From Dysidea avara (taxonomy: Eukaryota; Porifera; Demospongiae; Dictyoceratida; Dysideidae), in assembly GCF_963678975.1 (NCBI RefSeq), contig NC_089285.1, positions 9,534,694-9,598,693 on the forward strand: a DNA stretch of 64,000 nucleotides. The letters are read 5' to 3'. A program made the position numbers and the translations under genes. Positions 12,703-24,537 of the stretch are shown in pieces; the stretch's first letter is position 1, and each line of letters starts with the position of its first letter. Under the pieces are notes generated by a model. It did no database searches, had not been told where the DNA came from, and saw only the letters and a program-made list of their open reading frames with translations.

Positions 12703-13153
12703 GGTAAGTTAAAATTTGAACCTTGGAACTTTTTAACGTACTCCGTCATAGGCCTAACTTAAGAATGATGGTGTTTTCTCTGGGGGTGGAACATAGACTA
12801 TGAGCAGCCCTGCATAGTCCATTAGCGTCGTAAATATTAAAGACAAAAGATGTGCAACAGAACTTAAGGAAGACTAGTTGTGTACTTGGATGAGACAATT
12901 CCTCATCCAGGATGGTAATGGTGGTATTAATGACTATTCCACTAGCAGCAGCAGCGGTGGGTCCAAGTCTTCTTCTGAGCTTATTTCATCTGATGTAAGA
13001 TTGTTCGATATTTGCAGTATTGGTGTCACTTGATGTTGTTCCCCAGGAGTCATCAGGGAGCTGGAATTAAACTCTGTGAAGTACATGAAAATACAGATGA
13101 AGTGTAAGTGTGTGCACTTCAATAAAAATATTATTATTGCTAATAAAAAATAT

Positions 13154-13727
13154 GTGACTGGATCATGGAAAACCTACCTTTTGGGCACAAGCAAACTTTT
13201 AGGGAAAACTCAAATGAAAATTTCAACAATTTTAAAAATAATAATTTTTTGCACATTTGGATTAAGCAATTCTTGCTGTGAAGTTTCACACCCATAGCTT
13301 CTTTTTCCTAGGAGATATAGATGATTATATCAGACCATGTAGTATTTTCACATGCGTGGGACAACAATTAACTTACAAATTGGGTGATTTGTTCAGGTGC
13401 TGGAATGGCATTTAATTGCAGAAATATGCTAAGAATATTTTATTAAACTATCAGAAATGTCTATTAAAGTATTTTAGATGGAATTATTGGTAAACAAAGT
13501 GATTTGTCACCAATTGTCACCCTTAATCAATCACAGAACTCAATACATTACCATAAAAGTTAGTTTGTAATGTACAGGACAGAAAGTTGGCCATATCTCA
13601 GGAATGCTTAAAGATATTAAGCTGAAATTTTAACACAAGATAGATGAGCACCCAGTACCTCATTTAAGCTACAAAACAGAAAATTGGCCAATGTGCCAAA
13701 AAGGTAGGTTTTCCAAGATCAGGTCAT
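13154..13727. mobile_element. ~570-bp MITE, GTGACTGGATC ends
   Basis: The left end GTGACTGGATCATGGAAAAC and right end (about 13697-13727, reading inward TGACCTGATCTTGGAAAACC) are inverted repeats of about 33 bp. The interior is the reverse complement of that of the element at 45268-45966; for example 13615-13690 matches 45300-45380 inverted. It is therefore a second copy of one subfamily in opposite orientation. Confidence 0.8.
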
Positions 13728-13741
13728 CTATTATTGCTTTA

Positions 13742-13983
13742 TTATGCTAGCAGAAGTTGAACATACCATTCCTTGTATATTTGATCAGTGCAGGAGTGTT
13801 TGGAAGTCACTACAGGTACTATCAGCCAACTTTCTTGCTCTCACAGCAACACTTACACATAAAGCTGTAAAGAGTATTTTTGAATGTTTGTCAATGACGA
13901 ACGTCAGTATAATAGGGCTCCCTCTTGAGGGATCAAACATCAAATATTCAGTGATCCCAATGCCCAGTGTGGATGACTTGTAG
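13742..13983 (+). pseudogene. RecQ-like DNA helicase fragment
   Basis: The frame begins after an acceptor-like ttatgctag. It shows EVEHTI where RecQ helicases have the DEAH box, then about 27 residues later LALTATLTHKAV, matching helicase motif III (ALTAT-T). After that comes a stretch ending SNIKYSVIP, resembling the 'R.NL.Y.V' that follows in RecQ. RecQ enzymes are ATP-driven 3'-5' DNA unwinding proteins. Only about 80 residues are present: motifs I-Ia and IV-VI are absent and the DEAH Asp is lost. This is a dead fragment or one isolated exon. It sits 15 bp right of a MITE end. Confidence 0.6.
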
Positions 13984-14361
13984 CTAAGGAGCTTATGAAC
14001 ATGTGTACTGAGACTCCTAAAACAGTTTTGTTTTGTCAATCGTTTCCACAATGTTCCAATTTTAATGCAAGAAAAAAGAGGCTATTCTCAACAGCTTTGT
14101 TGTAATTGATCAAATTTTGCTGACACGATGAACACAAGTACACGTTCTCTTCACGCAGTTTTTCAAAAGATCGTATTGATAATCCTGGCCATGTGGTATA
14201 AATAATGGAGTTCAAGATTGTGATCTTTAGGCTTGTCTTTCAGTTTCTTTACATTAACTTGCAGTATTTACAATAACCGTTGGTGAAAGGTTGTAATCAC
14301 TACTGAAATAGAGGCGCAGGCTGTTAAATAAAGTGCGAACACAACTGGCCTATTGGAAGTG

Positions 14362-14443
14362 TACCAGACGCTTTCCAGCGCGGACACTTATAATCTCTAA
14401 TCGGTAAGCCCCTGTGCTGGAATAGCGGTCTGCCATGCGAGAT
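14362..14443. repeat. partial relative of the 6316-6626 fold-back
   Basis: AATCTCTAATCGGTAAGCCCCTGTGCTGGAATAGCGGTCTG closely matches the right arm of the fold-back near 6474-6520. A short opposing piece (CCAGACGCTTTCCAGC) makes a local hairpin. Confidence 0.6.
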
Positions 14444-17179
14444 TATATGCTTCATTGTCAGCTATGTTCAACCTGTTACACAGCAGAACGAATCAATAAC
14501 TGTTTGAAAAACACTTCACAGTTGAATCATTGCAGGCCTTTGTAGAACGTTTTGAAGTAAAACAGCACTTGTACTCATTAAAACAATAACCATTTTTAGA
14601 GGTGCTTAACATGTTTAAATGTCGAAATCGGCATTTTCAATGATTTCAAAGGCAAATGTATGAAGTTTTGGCACATTTTTTTAGGTTTAAGGAGGAAAAT
14701 CCATCCCTCCCCAGAGGAAGACCGAGTGTGGCCCCGACTAGATCTTGGGTGACCTGCAGTTTGAAACCTAGGGTTGGAGGAATTTTTTCTTTACTTTAGC
14801 TCCTTTTCTGTTACATCTTCTTAGCTATATAAGTCTTTAAGTCTAAGTCCTTGAAATTAGGTTAGGTTATCCTAACCATATGCTACTGAGCCCAAGTGTG
14901 GACCAGAGGAGATCAAGTGATTGTGGAGTGCTGTGAAGGTATATTTGTGGACGGACTATATATTGCTGCATTGTGCTACAGCTGGCATGGTCAGCTGTTG
15001 TAGGTTTAGTAGTGCATACCATGCCTCAAAAGCTAACCTGTAGCTATACGTAAACTGAATCACTGATGGTGTCGTGGCGAGCTCTCTGAATTATTTGATC
15101 AAAGCTAATTGTATTTGACTGCCAGCATGGATCCAAAAAGGCATGCATGCTATCACATCAGTATAGTCACACTTTCAGAAAGCACTGCACTGCGTGGTGA
15201 CATGCACAATGGTCTATGTACATAAATAAATACTACTGCATTATGTGTGTCTTAAAAGCAGCTGACAGAAGTCTAGGGTCACTGCATATCATGCTACAGA
15301 AATAAAAGAGTACTGAGTATTGCCAAATGATAAAACAGCATGAAGAAGCTGGTGCTGATGTGTGCACTAGCTGTGATGACAAAATTATGTTGCCAGCAGC
15401 TGCAACATGATGGAAACAATGCAATAAGTTGACTGTTGCGAAGAACTGGGACTTCCTCAGTGTTGGTTAAATTTAGCAGGTCTCCACCTGGAATGCTATG
15501 CTTCAAACCCAGACAACTTGAAGACACCGAATGCAACTGGTTACATGATGCTGTATCGTAAAGTGGCTTCAACAGTTTACGCTTCAAACACAGTGCCAGA
15601 AATGGCTCTAAAGCCAAAATCAAAACAAGAGAAAAAGGTGTTATTAGAGTAAACTAAAGTCAATTCTCCTATACATAATCATGGGCATATACATAATTAT
15701 AATTGATTGCATGGAGGTAAGGGGAAATTCAATTCACTAAGTCTAGATGTGGAGAAGAAATCACATGTAATTGGCACTCGGCGTCTTGGCTATTCAGCAG
15801 AAAGATCTTTTCCAGCCTACACCGAGAGTGGAGTGCTGACTGTACCACCATCACAATTTAACAGAACTTACTATCCCACAAATAAAAAAATCAATCAATC
15901 AATCAAAGGCTGACATCAGGGTAATAGTAACAAAAGTTATGACAAAGCAACGCAATGGACTTTGTGATCAAGATATACAGTAATGGAGCTACTACAAAGC
16001 ACTGCAGGTGTATAGTATTCTTCCAGCAACTGCAGGTATATAGTATTACTTCCAGCAATACAACAAAGACACTACAAAGTATATGGATTAGCTGGGTCTC
16101 ACATGAGCAACATTGAAAGGTAGAAACTATTATTATAGATTAATGTCGGTCGTTAAATAAAGAACCCCAAACCATCAGCCATTTGTTTCAAGCTGATATT
16201 GTACTTGATGACTAATACTCTGTGATGCCCAATGTTACAGCCTTTTCCTGTGGGCATTGCATAGTGTTAAAGTAGCATATAATGTGTCAATTGTTGACCA
16301 TATATACTTTGCATACCCAATGGCCCCCAGAATTCTACATTGGGTGTACACATGCCAGCTGGAGTGCTTGTCAGTGAAACAGACTGGTAGTGGTGACAAT
16401 TACTAAACATGTATCGATATTTAAAGAGTGCATGTATGTGCATTTTTATTTTATTTTTTGGTTTACTGGCATGAAACTAGGAGAACATGTTGAACAGCCC
16501 TGCCAGTGTCAGATTGCAGGTATCGATGTGTTGTGTTAGGTATCTATGTACGTACATATGGATCGAACTTTATGCATGGTTTATGGTAGTCCCACTTTTG
16601 TATACAACTGTATATGTATACAACTGTATGTGCATGCATCCCATCTGAGTATACATGTATGTGTGACACACGTATAAAGTGTATCCAGTGTTTGAATGAG
16701 AATGCTCACAGGTGAAAGTTATTGGTGTCTAACAGGTTATAAATGCCTTTTGCTAACTGCTATGTAGTTGCATACAAGTAGGCTAGTGTTACACTGTAAC
16801 CTGAAGCAGGACTTGCAGTCATCAACACATAAATCACTTCAATACCAAAGACCTGACGTCTGGCTTCCTTCATAACGTGATACACCTAATGGCATTCATA
16901 CCAACATTACCCGTATGTTTGAAAGTGAATACCTTTGAACCAGTTTGGTGATAATACTGTGATATCCCGGTAGGCCTCTACACTGGATATGAATTATTCA
17001 AATACAGTTGACCCACATACTGGAGAACCATTCAGGAATGAAAATGGGCAAGCCAAGTAATATAACTACTTGTTATATGTGCAATTGACATCAAGGAGAA
17101 ACTGTACATGGCTAGTAAGGAGAACTTCAGATGGAGATAGCAGACCCACAAACTGTTGTACATACCGCATCTTTTGAGA
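14444..17179. other. non-coding; one (AATC)n-tailed repeat end
   Basis: No recognisable gene. At 15884-15907 an A-rich run followed by (AATC)n, with an AATAAA just upstream, looks like the 3' tail of a SINE or LINE whose body might begin near 15700. I found no tRNA-like promoter boxes. The minus-strand ORF at 15294-15623 is Cys/Leu-rich but not recognised. Confidence 0.35.
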
Positions 17180-18480
17180 CTGCTGTTATACTAAATCCGG
17201 TTCAAGGCATACACCCATAGATAGCTGAATACATACTACTGTAGCAAGTCACACTCTCATGATAGCTGAATACATACTACTGTAGCAAGTCACACTTCCA
17301 GAATCATATACACTACATTGTTTACAATAACTTGTAAGTACAATATAGTACTATGAAAACCTGAAGGACTTTATACCATTATTGGACTACTGACACCACT
17401 CCATCAGTGGCATTAACATTTGTTATGCAATGTAAAGACCATGGCATAGGAGTTATTAGCCAAAAAAATTACTTTAATATATTCATAAAGATAATTTGAA
17501 TCAACTTACCGTGATAAAACATGTACATATATTGGATGGAAACTATATTATGCCCACAAATATTCAAATGCACATACCGACCCTGATGCTTGTACCTTAA
17601 TGCACATCCCCATTGTTTTATGATACTGCACATACAGAAAATACATATCATCGTTGTGATTAAATGGTGGGTCATTGGAGTTTCACAGCTTATTATTCTT
17701 TACTAACCAACCTTTTCCCCCCTCAGTGAACCAACTTACTGGCACCTGTACTACACACTATTTAGTGCTATGAAGGTACACACAGGGGTGCTACAAAGGT
17801 GCACGTGTGTCCCCTGGTGGATCATCACAATGCAAATCCCCAGGGCCCCAAGACCGAGGAGTGTTAACTTATGAATGGGCCCTTTTGGGTACTTAAGGAA
17901 GAGTACTGTTGTAGTGCCTATGGTATCTACTAAGTCTGCTGTTTGATGTCATTTCTACTGAGCCCGGCTCAAGTCATACAGCTGAATACACACCCTTACA
18001 GCAAGCCACACTTCCAGAATCATATACACTACATTGTTATACAAGTATTATAATCGTATTTGAAGTACTCTTGCAATATTAGACCATTGACATAGCTCCA
18101 CCAGTGGTATTAACATTAGCCATGCAAGACCATTGACATAGCTCCACCAGTGGTATTAACATTAGCCATGCAATCTTAAGACCAACGCGAATGAGTTAGT
18201 GATCCAAAGTCACCTTATAATATTCATGAAGACGATTCCAATCAACTACTCTAATAGAGCATATGTTTACTCATAAATAGGTGGATTGAAATTGTACACC
18301 AGCCCATATGGTACACATTCACATACCAATCCCACTGTCTGTACCCTAATGCAAATGACCATTATTTACATATTATACTGTTACTGTGATTCGGTGGTGG
18401 ATCACCTGAATCACTTTTTGTACCACCTGGTCACTCATTTGGAACGACCCATACACACGGTATTTTTCCTACATATGCGT
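17180..18480. repeat. ~770-bp diverged segmental duplication
   Basis: Segment about 17180-17760 and segment about 17955-18460 share an ordered series of blocks. These include the CTTCCAGAATCATATACACTACATTGT region, CA(T/C)CAGTGG(C/T)ATTAACATT, TATTCAT(A/G)AAGA(T/C)GAT, and ACATACC-ATCCC/ACCC. Each copy carries its own recent tandem repeat: a 41-bp period near 17221-17300 and a perfect 46-bp pair at 18082-18127 and 18128-18173. Confidence 0.7.
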
Positions 18481-19298
18481 TCATAATGTTTTCCAATTAA
18501 TACCTACTGTTCTATATTACATCTAGTATTGTGATGCAGGTGTGCTACATACTCATCTAATGCTGGATAGCTACAATGTGTCACTACACTGCCTAAGCAC
18601 ACACGCAAATTATCTCCCTCCATTAACTTTGTTTAACAATACGGCATCATTTTTATGTAGATGAGGCAGTGTCAACAGTTTTAGTGCCAGACATTGATCA
18701 ATAAGAAATCAGCTTTAATGAACAAGACAATGGAGTAAATGACTACAGCAGTATGGTAATACTATCACCTGTATGGATGCAACTTATGATATGGCCCTGC
18801 TTTTTTTGTTGTAAAAACATTGCAAGCCAGTAAGTTTTTTACTGTTATACACTTTGGCTGATTTGCATATAAATGCACATACTTGTTGCAGGACAAAAAT
18901 GACAAGGATGTGTTCAATGTCAGGCATGTACAAAGGTAGACTGCAGAAAGTGTTGTTATTGACTTGATAAAAAGAAATTTGGTGGAAAGGAGAGACTTCA
19001 ATAACTTTGTATTCATAGAAGGTGTACAAAAATTAGCACCAAACTTTCAGAAAGCAGAAAGGTATTTATGTATCTGTATATTATGCAACTGGTAAATACT
19101 GGTTGAACATACGTACAAGTAGATATAATCGTATGCAACCTTTTAGACTTGAGTCTCTTGACCAACTTGTGCATGACATGCAAATTATATACATACATAC
19201 AAACTTCATCCCCAAGTACATGGCCAGTGCTTCAAGTCGCCAATACAATATCCACACATTATATATCTTCACATTCTATTCATGCATATCAGTATAAG

Positions 19299-19439
19299 TG
19301 TAGCAACTAATCTTACACGTATTCACACAATGAAAACGTACAAATTATAATCACGTGATACAATATAATTATGTATTAATTATATAATGTTTACAGAATT
19401 GTGTGCATTAGTCTAGTGTGTTATGTACTATGTGTTACA
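19299..19439 (-). repeat. 3' LTR of gypsy element
   Basis: Starts TGTAGCAAC and ends GTTACA on the plus strand. Alignable with 21531-21671 over most of its 141 bp, apart from small indels (for example ATTATATA near 19379) and scattered substitutions. Confidence 0.88.
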
Positions 19440-19440
19440 C

Positions 19441-19453
19441 TTGCCCCTCTCAG
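19441..19453 (-). promoter_or_regulatory. polypurine tract of gypsy element
   Basis: On the minus strand the sequence is CTGAGAGGGGCAA immediately before the 3' LTR. This purine run is where plus-strand DNA synthesis is primed. Confidence 0.8.
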
Positions 19454-19456
19454 ATA

Positions 19457-19984
19457 AAACTTGTCCACAAGTGATTACATCATGGGCGGTATTTGTCTGG
19501 TGGTCGGTGATGTCTTTGGGGTATCGCGGTAATTGCTGGTATCTACTGTGCAAGTCAAGTGTAGAGAATATAATGGACCCAGCAAGCCTGTCTTGCACTT
19601 TGTCTGGCAGTGGTAGTGGATACGAGTCTTTGGTAGTACGCTTGTTGAGTTCTCTGTAGTCGATGCATATTCTAAGCTGACTGGACTTTTTTGGTACAAA
19701 ATCTGCAGGGGCCATCCAAGGGCTTTTACTATGTGTAATAATACCCTGGTCAAGTATTATCTCAAGTTGTTGCATTACCTCAGTCCGGTAGTGTGCAGGA
19801 ACACGTCTAGGTGAACACTTACTGGGTTACCCAATGTATCAATGTAGTGATGTGCATCATTGGTTTTGCCAGGGGTAGTGCAAAATACAGCTTTAAACTC
19901 CTTTACAATGTCTTCTAGTTGTGGGTTGCCACATTCAGGGGTATCAAATTCTGCTGAACCCTTAGTCAGGAATAGCACACTCAT
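19457..19984 (-). pseudogene. pol: gypsy reverse transcriptase, N-terminal part
   Basis: The piece up to 19984 carries the linker between protease and RT; a frameshift near 19775 leads into RT proper. Visible are LDQGIITHSKSPW, VPKKSSQLRICIDYRELN and YPLPLPDKVQDRL. Then comes motif A with FSTLDLHSRY, where the Asp is the first catalytic carboxylate. The YxDD motif C and everything after it are absent. The last residues lead straight into the PPT. RT copies the element RNA into DNA in cytoplasmic particles; this fragment cannot function. Confidence 0.88.
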
Positions 19985-20098
19985 CTACCACATCAGTCTC
20001 CAGTTCACCTTGGGATTGAATCATGCACAAATGGGCCTGGTTTAAATGTACATCCTCAAAAATAGGAATAACTTGAGCCATAGCGACATGGTCTGCAG

Positions 20099-20809
20099 CT
20101 ATAGCAGCATTAGGGAGTCCTTTACGAACCATAACTGGTGTACAATAAAATCCAGGACCAGTCCATTTTGTTGCAGGAATTCAATCCCTAGGATCACTGG
20201 TGTAACTAGGCTATCTACAACCACAAAATCATGCATAGCATTAAAGTCACCCAGCTTAACATGTATTCTTATATGCCTGAGAATAGGCAGCTGGTCTCCA
20301 GAAGCTGTGACAAGCCGCAATGATCTGGCACATTGGACACCAACTACATCTTTCATACTAGTTAGGGTACTAGACTGCACTAGTGACACAGAAGATCCAG
20401 AATCCAGCGTGACATCTACTGCTTTACCACCGAGTTCTCCCTTTACTATTGTAGCTTGACTCCTTACTACTGCTACAGTTACAGTCGTTACATTGGTTAA
20501 ATCTGTGATAGGGCTTATGGACGGGGGCGTCTGTTGCCCTGAGCAGGCGTCCCCTGTTCGTATCCCTAGTACCAACAATTTCTTGCCAAGTGGCCTGGCT
20601 GACCACAAGAAACATAAATGACCTTGAACTGGATGACTACTTTGGGCTAGACAATTACGTTTCACATGACCAATTTGGCCACAGATGAAACAACGTGGCC
20701 TCCTTTGTTCTGTCAGCAGGGCAACTTGGTCTCTCAACTCCTGCATTCCTGTGTGCTCCTTGGACTCCTCTTTCACTGCCGAGACTGACTGTGAATCAAT
20801 AGTCATCAC
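20099..20809 (-). pseudogene. gypsy gag zinc knuckle and aspartic protease
   Basis: This 236-codon frame opens with a charged linker. It contains one CCHC knuckle (CFICGQIGHVKRNC, about residues 40-53) that would bind RNA. About 80 residues later comes a retropepsin active-site triplet (LDSGSSVSLV), where gypsy proteases commonly have DSG or DTG. The protease's second hydrophobic motif appears as VILGIEF. The layout matches the capsid-nucleocapsid-protease order of Ty3/gypsy. The frame is open throughout, unlike the flanking gag and RT pieces. Confidence 0.88.
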
Positions 20810-21105
20810 ACAGCTTGAAGGTTCTTAGTTCACTAATTTGTTAAGCTGCTTTACTGTAGTTGTACTGATAGTAAAATGTCAGTAACTTTAAGTAAATGGA
20901 ACATAATTGTTTTACTAAGTTTAAACTCTCAGTAAAACATCAGTGAATGCAGGTTTACTGAAAAACTACTAAAATAACAAACAATTAACTGTTCCATATA
21001 CTGGGGATATACCACTCTAGTAAACTAAGAAACTTGTCAGTAGTTGGGAACGCGTAACTGCCGCTTCAAGCGTCTTCACTTCTCCGGAAACCCTCAGCTG
21101 TTTCA

Positions 21106-21517
21106 TTATTGGTTCCGGCAAACCAGCAACAAACCAGCAACAAACTGGTGGAGCAGTAAGGGATCCTTCGCTTCCTTGTTCATTCCTGGGATCGCCATGT
21201 CTAGAAGTTTCTTCAGTTTGTGGACGAAGCTTTGCCTGGTTGCAGTTTTCTTCGATGAAACTCTTCTAACGATACAAAACCCATTGGAATTATAGTGTTC
21301 TGTTTTTCCTTCTTGGTGGTCTTGTAACTTTCTGCTGCTCTGTAGTGAGTTCAAGCCAAATGGTGGGCGCTTCCCTCTCCAGCAATGTTGGTAGCTTAAT
21401 CGCCTGGTCTTCCGCCTTCCATCCATTTGCCGCAGAACATATTTCAAATCTCTGGAAACAATCCTTGGCGTCTCCACTCGAAAAGGGCTTCGGTAAACTG
21501 ATGTGCCGTTTAGCCAT
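21106..21517 (-). pseudogene. gag: gypsy gag (capsid) with frameshift
   Basis: The ATG is at 21517 on the minus strand. The first frame (21517-21290) reads LPKPFSSGDAKDCFQRFEIC and WLELTTEQQK. The frame then shifts and continues as FVHKLKKLLDMAIPGMNKEA and LLHQFVAGL, typical of the capsid region of gypsy elements. A short run in a third frame (about 21044-21110) extends the domain. The protein would assemble virus-like particles. Decay is visible, but the domain order is preserved. The start codon overlaps the end of the primer-binding site. Confidence 0.8.
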
Positions 21518-21529
21518 CCTCTGCTACCA
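21514..21529 (-). promoter_or_regulatory. primer-binding site, initiator Met-tRNA
   Basis: On the minus strand TGGTAGCAGAGGATGG follows the 5' LTR by one base. It is the exact complement of the 3' end of animal initiator tRNA (CCATCCTCTGCTACCA), which would prime first-strand synthesis. The ATG inside its last bases is the apparent gag start. Confidence 0.88.
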
Positions 21530-21530
21530 G

Positions 21531-21671
21531 TGTAATATCTAAGAGCAACTAATCTTACACGTGTTCACACAATGAAAATGTACAAATTACAATCACGTGA
21601 TACAATATAATTAAGTATTAATGTTTACTGAATTGTGTGCATGAGTCTAGTGTGTTATGTACTATGTTACA
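21531..21671 (-). repeat. 5' LTR of gypsy element
   Basis: 141 bp, TGTAAT...GTTACA on the plus strand, next to the PBS. The 5' portion of this copy differs from the other LTR by an extra ~10 bases near 21534-21544. The two copies share about 115 alignable bases with several differences, so the insertion is not very recent. Confidence 0.85.
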
Positions 21672-21675
21672 TAAG

Positions 21676-21860
21676 CATACACATTAAACCATGTAAACTA
21701 TGTTACATTAATGTAAACATTAAACCATGTAAACATAACTGTATGCCATGCAAGCATTATAAGTGTAGCCATGTTACACAATTATATGTACGTATTCCAA
21801 GGTTAATACTACCCTACTAATTGTGTGCTAAAATATTTACTATATGTAGCTAAATGTCTC
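21676..21860. repeat. short repeats, TGTAAACATTAAACCATG
   Basis: Between the gypsy and piggyBac elements the phrase ACATTAAACCATGTAAAC occurs twice (about 21684 and 21718), with related palindromic pieces. No gene. Confidence 0.55.
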
Positions 21861-21938
21861 TTAACCCAATACTACCTAAGTTTTAAATAACGCGTAAGTC
21901 CTTTATTATCGATTGGCTAATATATTGCCATAATAACG

Positions 21939-22320
21939 GTGCGCGTTTAAACAAGCGTATCATCTACGGTGAATGTCCGATTAATATGCAATTTGCACCA
22001 TTGTCTTGGCAATGAAATAACCTTCAAACTGCTACCAAAACTGTTAAATTGGGATGAAGTATGACAGGGATAATGTTGCTGGAATTGGCGAGATTGTTAG
22101 AAGAAGTCTTCGACTGTAACAATTCGAGGGTGCGCGTTTAAACAAGCATATCATCTACAGTGAATATCCGATTGATAAGCGATTTGTACCATTGTCTTGG
22201 CAATTGAGCAGGCTTCCAGGTGCTACCAAAACTTTTAAATTTGGACGAAGTATGGCAAGGATAACGTCGCTGGAGCTGGCACGCATGTTAGAAGAAGACA
22301 GTGACTGGAATGATTCGGAT
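21939..22320 (+). repeat. 190-bp duplication of transposase 5' end
   Basis: 21939-22128 and 22129-22320 are diverged tandem copies sharing GGTGCGCGTTTAAACAAGC, TATCATCTAC-GTGAAT and CCATTGTCTTGGCAAT. Each ends in sequence coding for the transposase N-terminus. Only the second copy has the usable ATG (22252) and acidic exon; the first is degenerate. Confidence 0.88.
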
Positions 22321-24537
22321 GAAGAATGTCACCGTGGCGATAGATATGATTCTGATGATGATTTAGTCAACAACAATGGTGCTGAAGATTGTCCACTTGA
22401 TTTCATCGAGCGATACGAGGTATTTCATTGTGTTTCAAGTTGTAACAGAGCTGGAAACTCTTATTTCTTTGCGCATGTTCTTTACCGTCTTGATTCAAAG
22501 TGAATACAATTTTTTGACAGCGTCGTACTTATCTATCCAGTGCAAGAGACATTTGTACTATGTTTTTATTAGTGTTATAGCAGCCCTTGTTAATCTTACA
22601 ATTATTTTTACAGATGTATGAGGCTGATTTCCAAGACTGGGGACCACCTCCAAGTGATTTTGTGGACAAAACTGTAAAGCCCTTACAGCTAGAGGCTGGA
22701 ATCGTTGAAGGTGACAATGACAGGTAGGTGGAACAGATGGCTAATGTCGATGTATGTGAATAATATGTTTGTTCACTGTATATAGCTACTAATTAATTTG
22801 TTAGGTTTGCCAAGAAACTCTAGAGGCTGGTGTTATGAGTAGTGAAATACAACAACTGGTATGTTCCAATTGTTATGTAAGCACTTGTAAATAAGTTTAC
22901 TCTTATAGGATGCTGATGTTGACATTGAGAGCATAGAGGTATGTTCCAGTTGTGCTTGTGAACAGTTTTTGATTCAGTTTTTCAATAGCATGCTGATGTT
23001 GATGTCCAGGACGTGGCAGGGACAGCCAATGTTGATGTCCAGGATGAGACAGAGACAGCCGATGGTAACAATAGTGCAAGTAATGATAATGGACCTAATG
23101 GGGGAACACCATCTATGGGCATTTCTATAGATCTTTCCAGTCTTTTTAGACCACCCACCAGGCCAGCTAATCCACCTTTGCCACCAACCTTTACTTTGGC
23201 AGGGGATCCATTTACGCAACCTGTGGGACCAAAAAAACCCTTACCTCCTGAAGCTAGGCCTATAGATTTCTTTGGACAAATTTTTGACGATTCTCTTCTT
23301 CGTCACATTGTGTATGAGACCAACCTATATGCACTGCAAAAGGGTAAGTATGATAAAACGTGGTATGATCTGACGGTCCCAGAACTTAAGGCCTTTTTAG
23401 GGGTATGCATTTTAATGGGAATAACGAGAATGCCTCGAGCTATCCAATACTGGCTCAAAAGTGACATCTTCGGTGTGTTTCCCGTCATAACTGGTGCTTT
23501 TGTTCGTGATCGTTTCATGGATATCTTGTGGACCTTACATTTCAATGATAATGAGAAGGCTGCACCTAGGGGGTCCAGTGAGTACGATAAGTTGATCCTT
23601 TAGTAGACAAGCTTTCTAAAAACTTCTTGGAATTGTATAATCCGCACAGGGAAAACTCCATCGATGAGGCTATGGTGATATATAAGGGTCAATCCTCACT
23701 TAAACAATACATGCCCAAGAAGCCTATTAAAAGAGGTTTTAAGGTCTGGTGTAGGTGTGATAGCAAAAACGGGTACACTTGCAGCTTTCAGGTTTATACA
23801 GGTAAGATAGGGAACACCACAGAGAAAAACATAGGTGCTAGGGTAGTGAAGGATTTGTCTACGCCTATCAAAGGTAAGGGTTACCACTTATACTTCGATA
23901 ACGTTTTTTCTAGTCTTAGGCTATTGGCAGACTTGGTGGCTGAGGAAATCTATTGTGTAGGTACAGTGGTAACCAACAGAAAGGAGTTCCCTAAATTTGG
24001 TAAAACTCGCATAAATGCATTGGGTAGAGGGGACCATTTAGAGAAGCAGGTTATAGGTGATGTAGTCCATTGCTTTGTGTGGAGAGATAGGAAACCTGTG
24101 GCTTTTGTTGATACGATTTGTGACCCCAGTGAGACAACTGTTGTATCTCGCAAGCTTAGTGATGGTAATCATGCAGATTTTACGTGCCCAGTAGCTGTCA
24201 AACTTTATAACCAGAACATGGGGGTGTAGATTTGGCTGACCAACTGCGGAGGGCATACACTTGTAGCAGAAAATCTAAATCTAGGTGGTACATGCGTTTG
24301 TTCTGGTTCTTTTATGATGTAGCTATTCAAAATTCCTACATTTTGTTTTGTGAGAGTCCAAACCATGATTTGCCTCGATATATCTCTGGACGATCAAAAT
24401 ATACCCACTTAGAGTATAGGAGAGACCTAGCAAAACAGCTCATTGCAACTTTCACAAATAGGAAGTACGTAGGTAGGCCAAATAAATGCCCATCTAAATC
24501 TTCTGTGCATTACCCCAAAAGGTTTGATTATGAGTAG
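22252..24537 (+). pseudogene. piggyBac transposase, multi-exon, frameshifted
   Basis: Exons: 22252-22419, 22614-22723, 22805-22858, 22909-22938, then 22989 onward, all with GT/AG borders. The acidic N-terminus (EEDSDWNDSDEE) is followed by the DDE_Tnp_1_7 domain. Catalytic Asp positions are visible in SIDEAM, YFDNVF and VDLADQ. Single-base losses break the frame near 23592 and in a G-run near 24224. The phase between exons 2 and 3 also does not fit. Exons 4 and 5 share GCTGATGTTGA and similar following introns, so look tandemly duplicated. The C-terminal Cys-rich zinc finger of typical family members was not seen after 24537. The enzyme would excise and insert DNA at TTAA. This copy is probably inactive. 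Confidence 0.88.

Larger units (their letters stand above)
19299..21671 (-). mobile_element. Ty3/gypsy LTR retrotransposon, internally deleted
   Basis: The element is bounded by LTRs 19299-19439 and 21531-21671 and flanked by TAAG on both sides (19295-19298 and 21672-21675). On the minus strand the order is 5' LTR, PBS, gag, zinc knuckle, protease, start of RT, PPT, 3' LTR. RT breaks off soon after motif A, and the rest of RT, RNase H and integrase are missing. The PPT and 3' LTR are intact, so a deletion of several kb joined RT to the 3' end. Gag and pol also carry frameshifts. The copy cannot make its own enzymes but keeps cis signals for mobilisation by a relative. Confidence 0.92.

Noticed and set aside
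14690..14770. Possible small structured RNA or tRNA-like SINE head
   Set aside because: No cloverleaf, no A/B boxes with proper spacing; similarity to GGTTCGA-type sequence too weak.
15294..15623. 109-codon Cys/Leu-rich minus-strand ORF
   Set aside because: No recognisable domain and overlapped by another frame of similar length; not enough to call a gene.
20046..20459. 137-codon plus-strand ORF rich in Ser and Thr
   Set aside because: Antisense of the gypsy protease frame; no motifs of its own.
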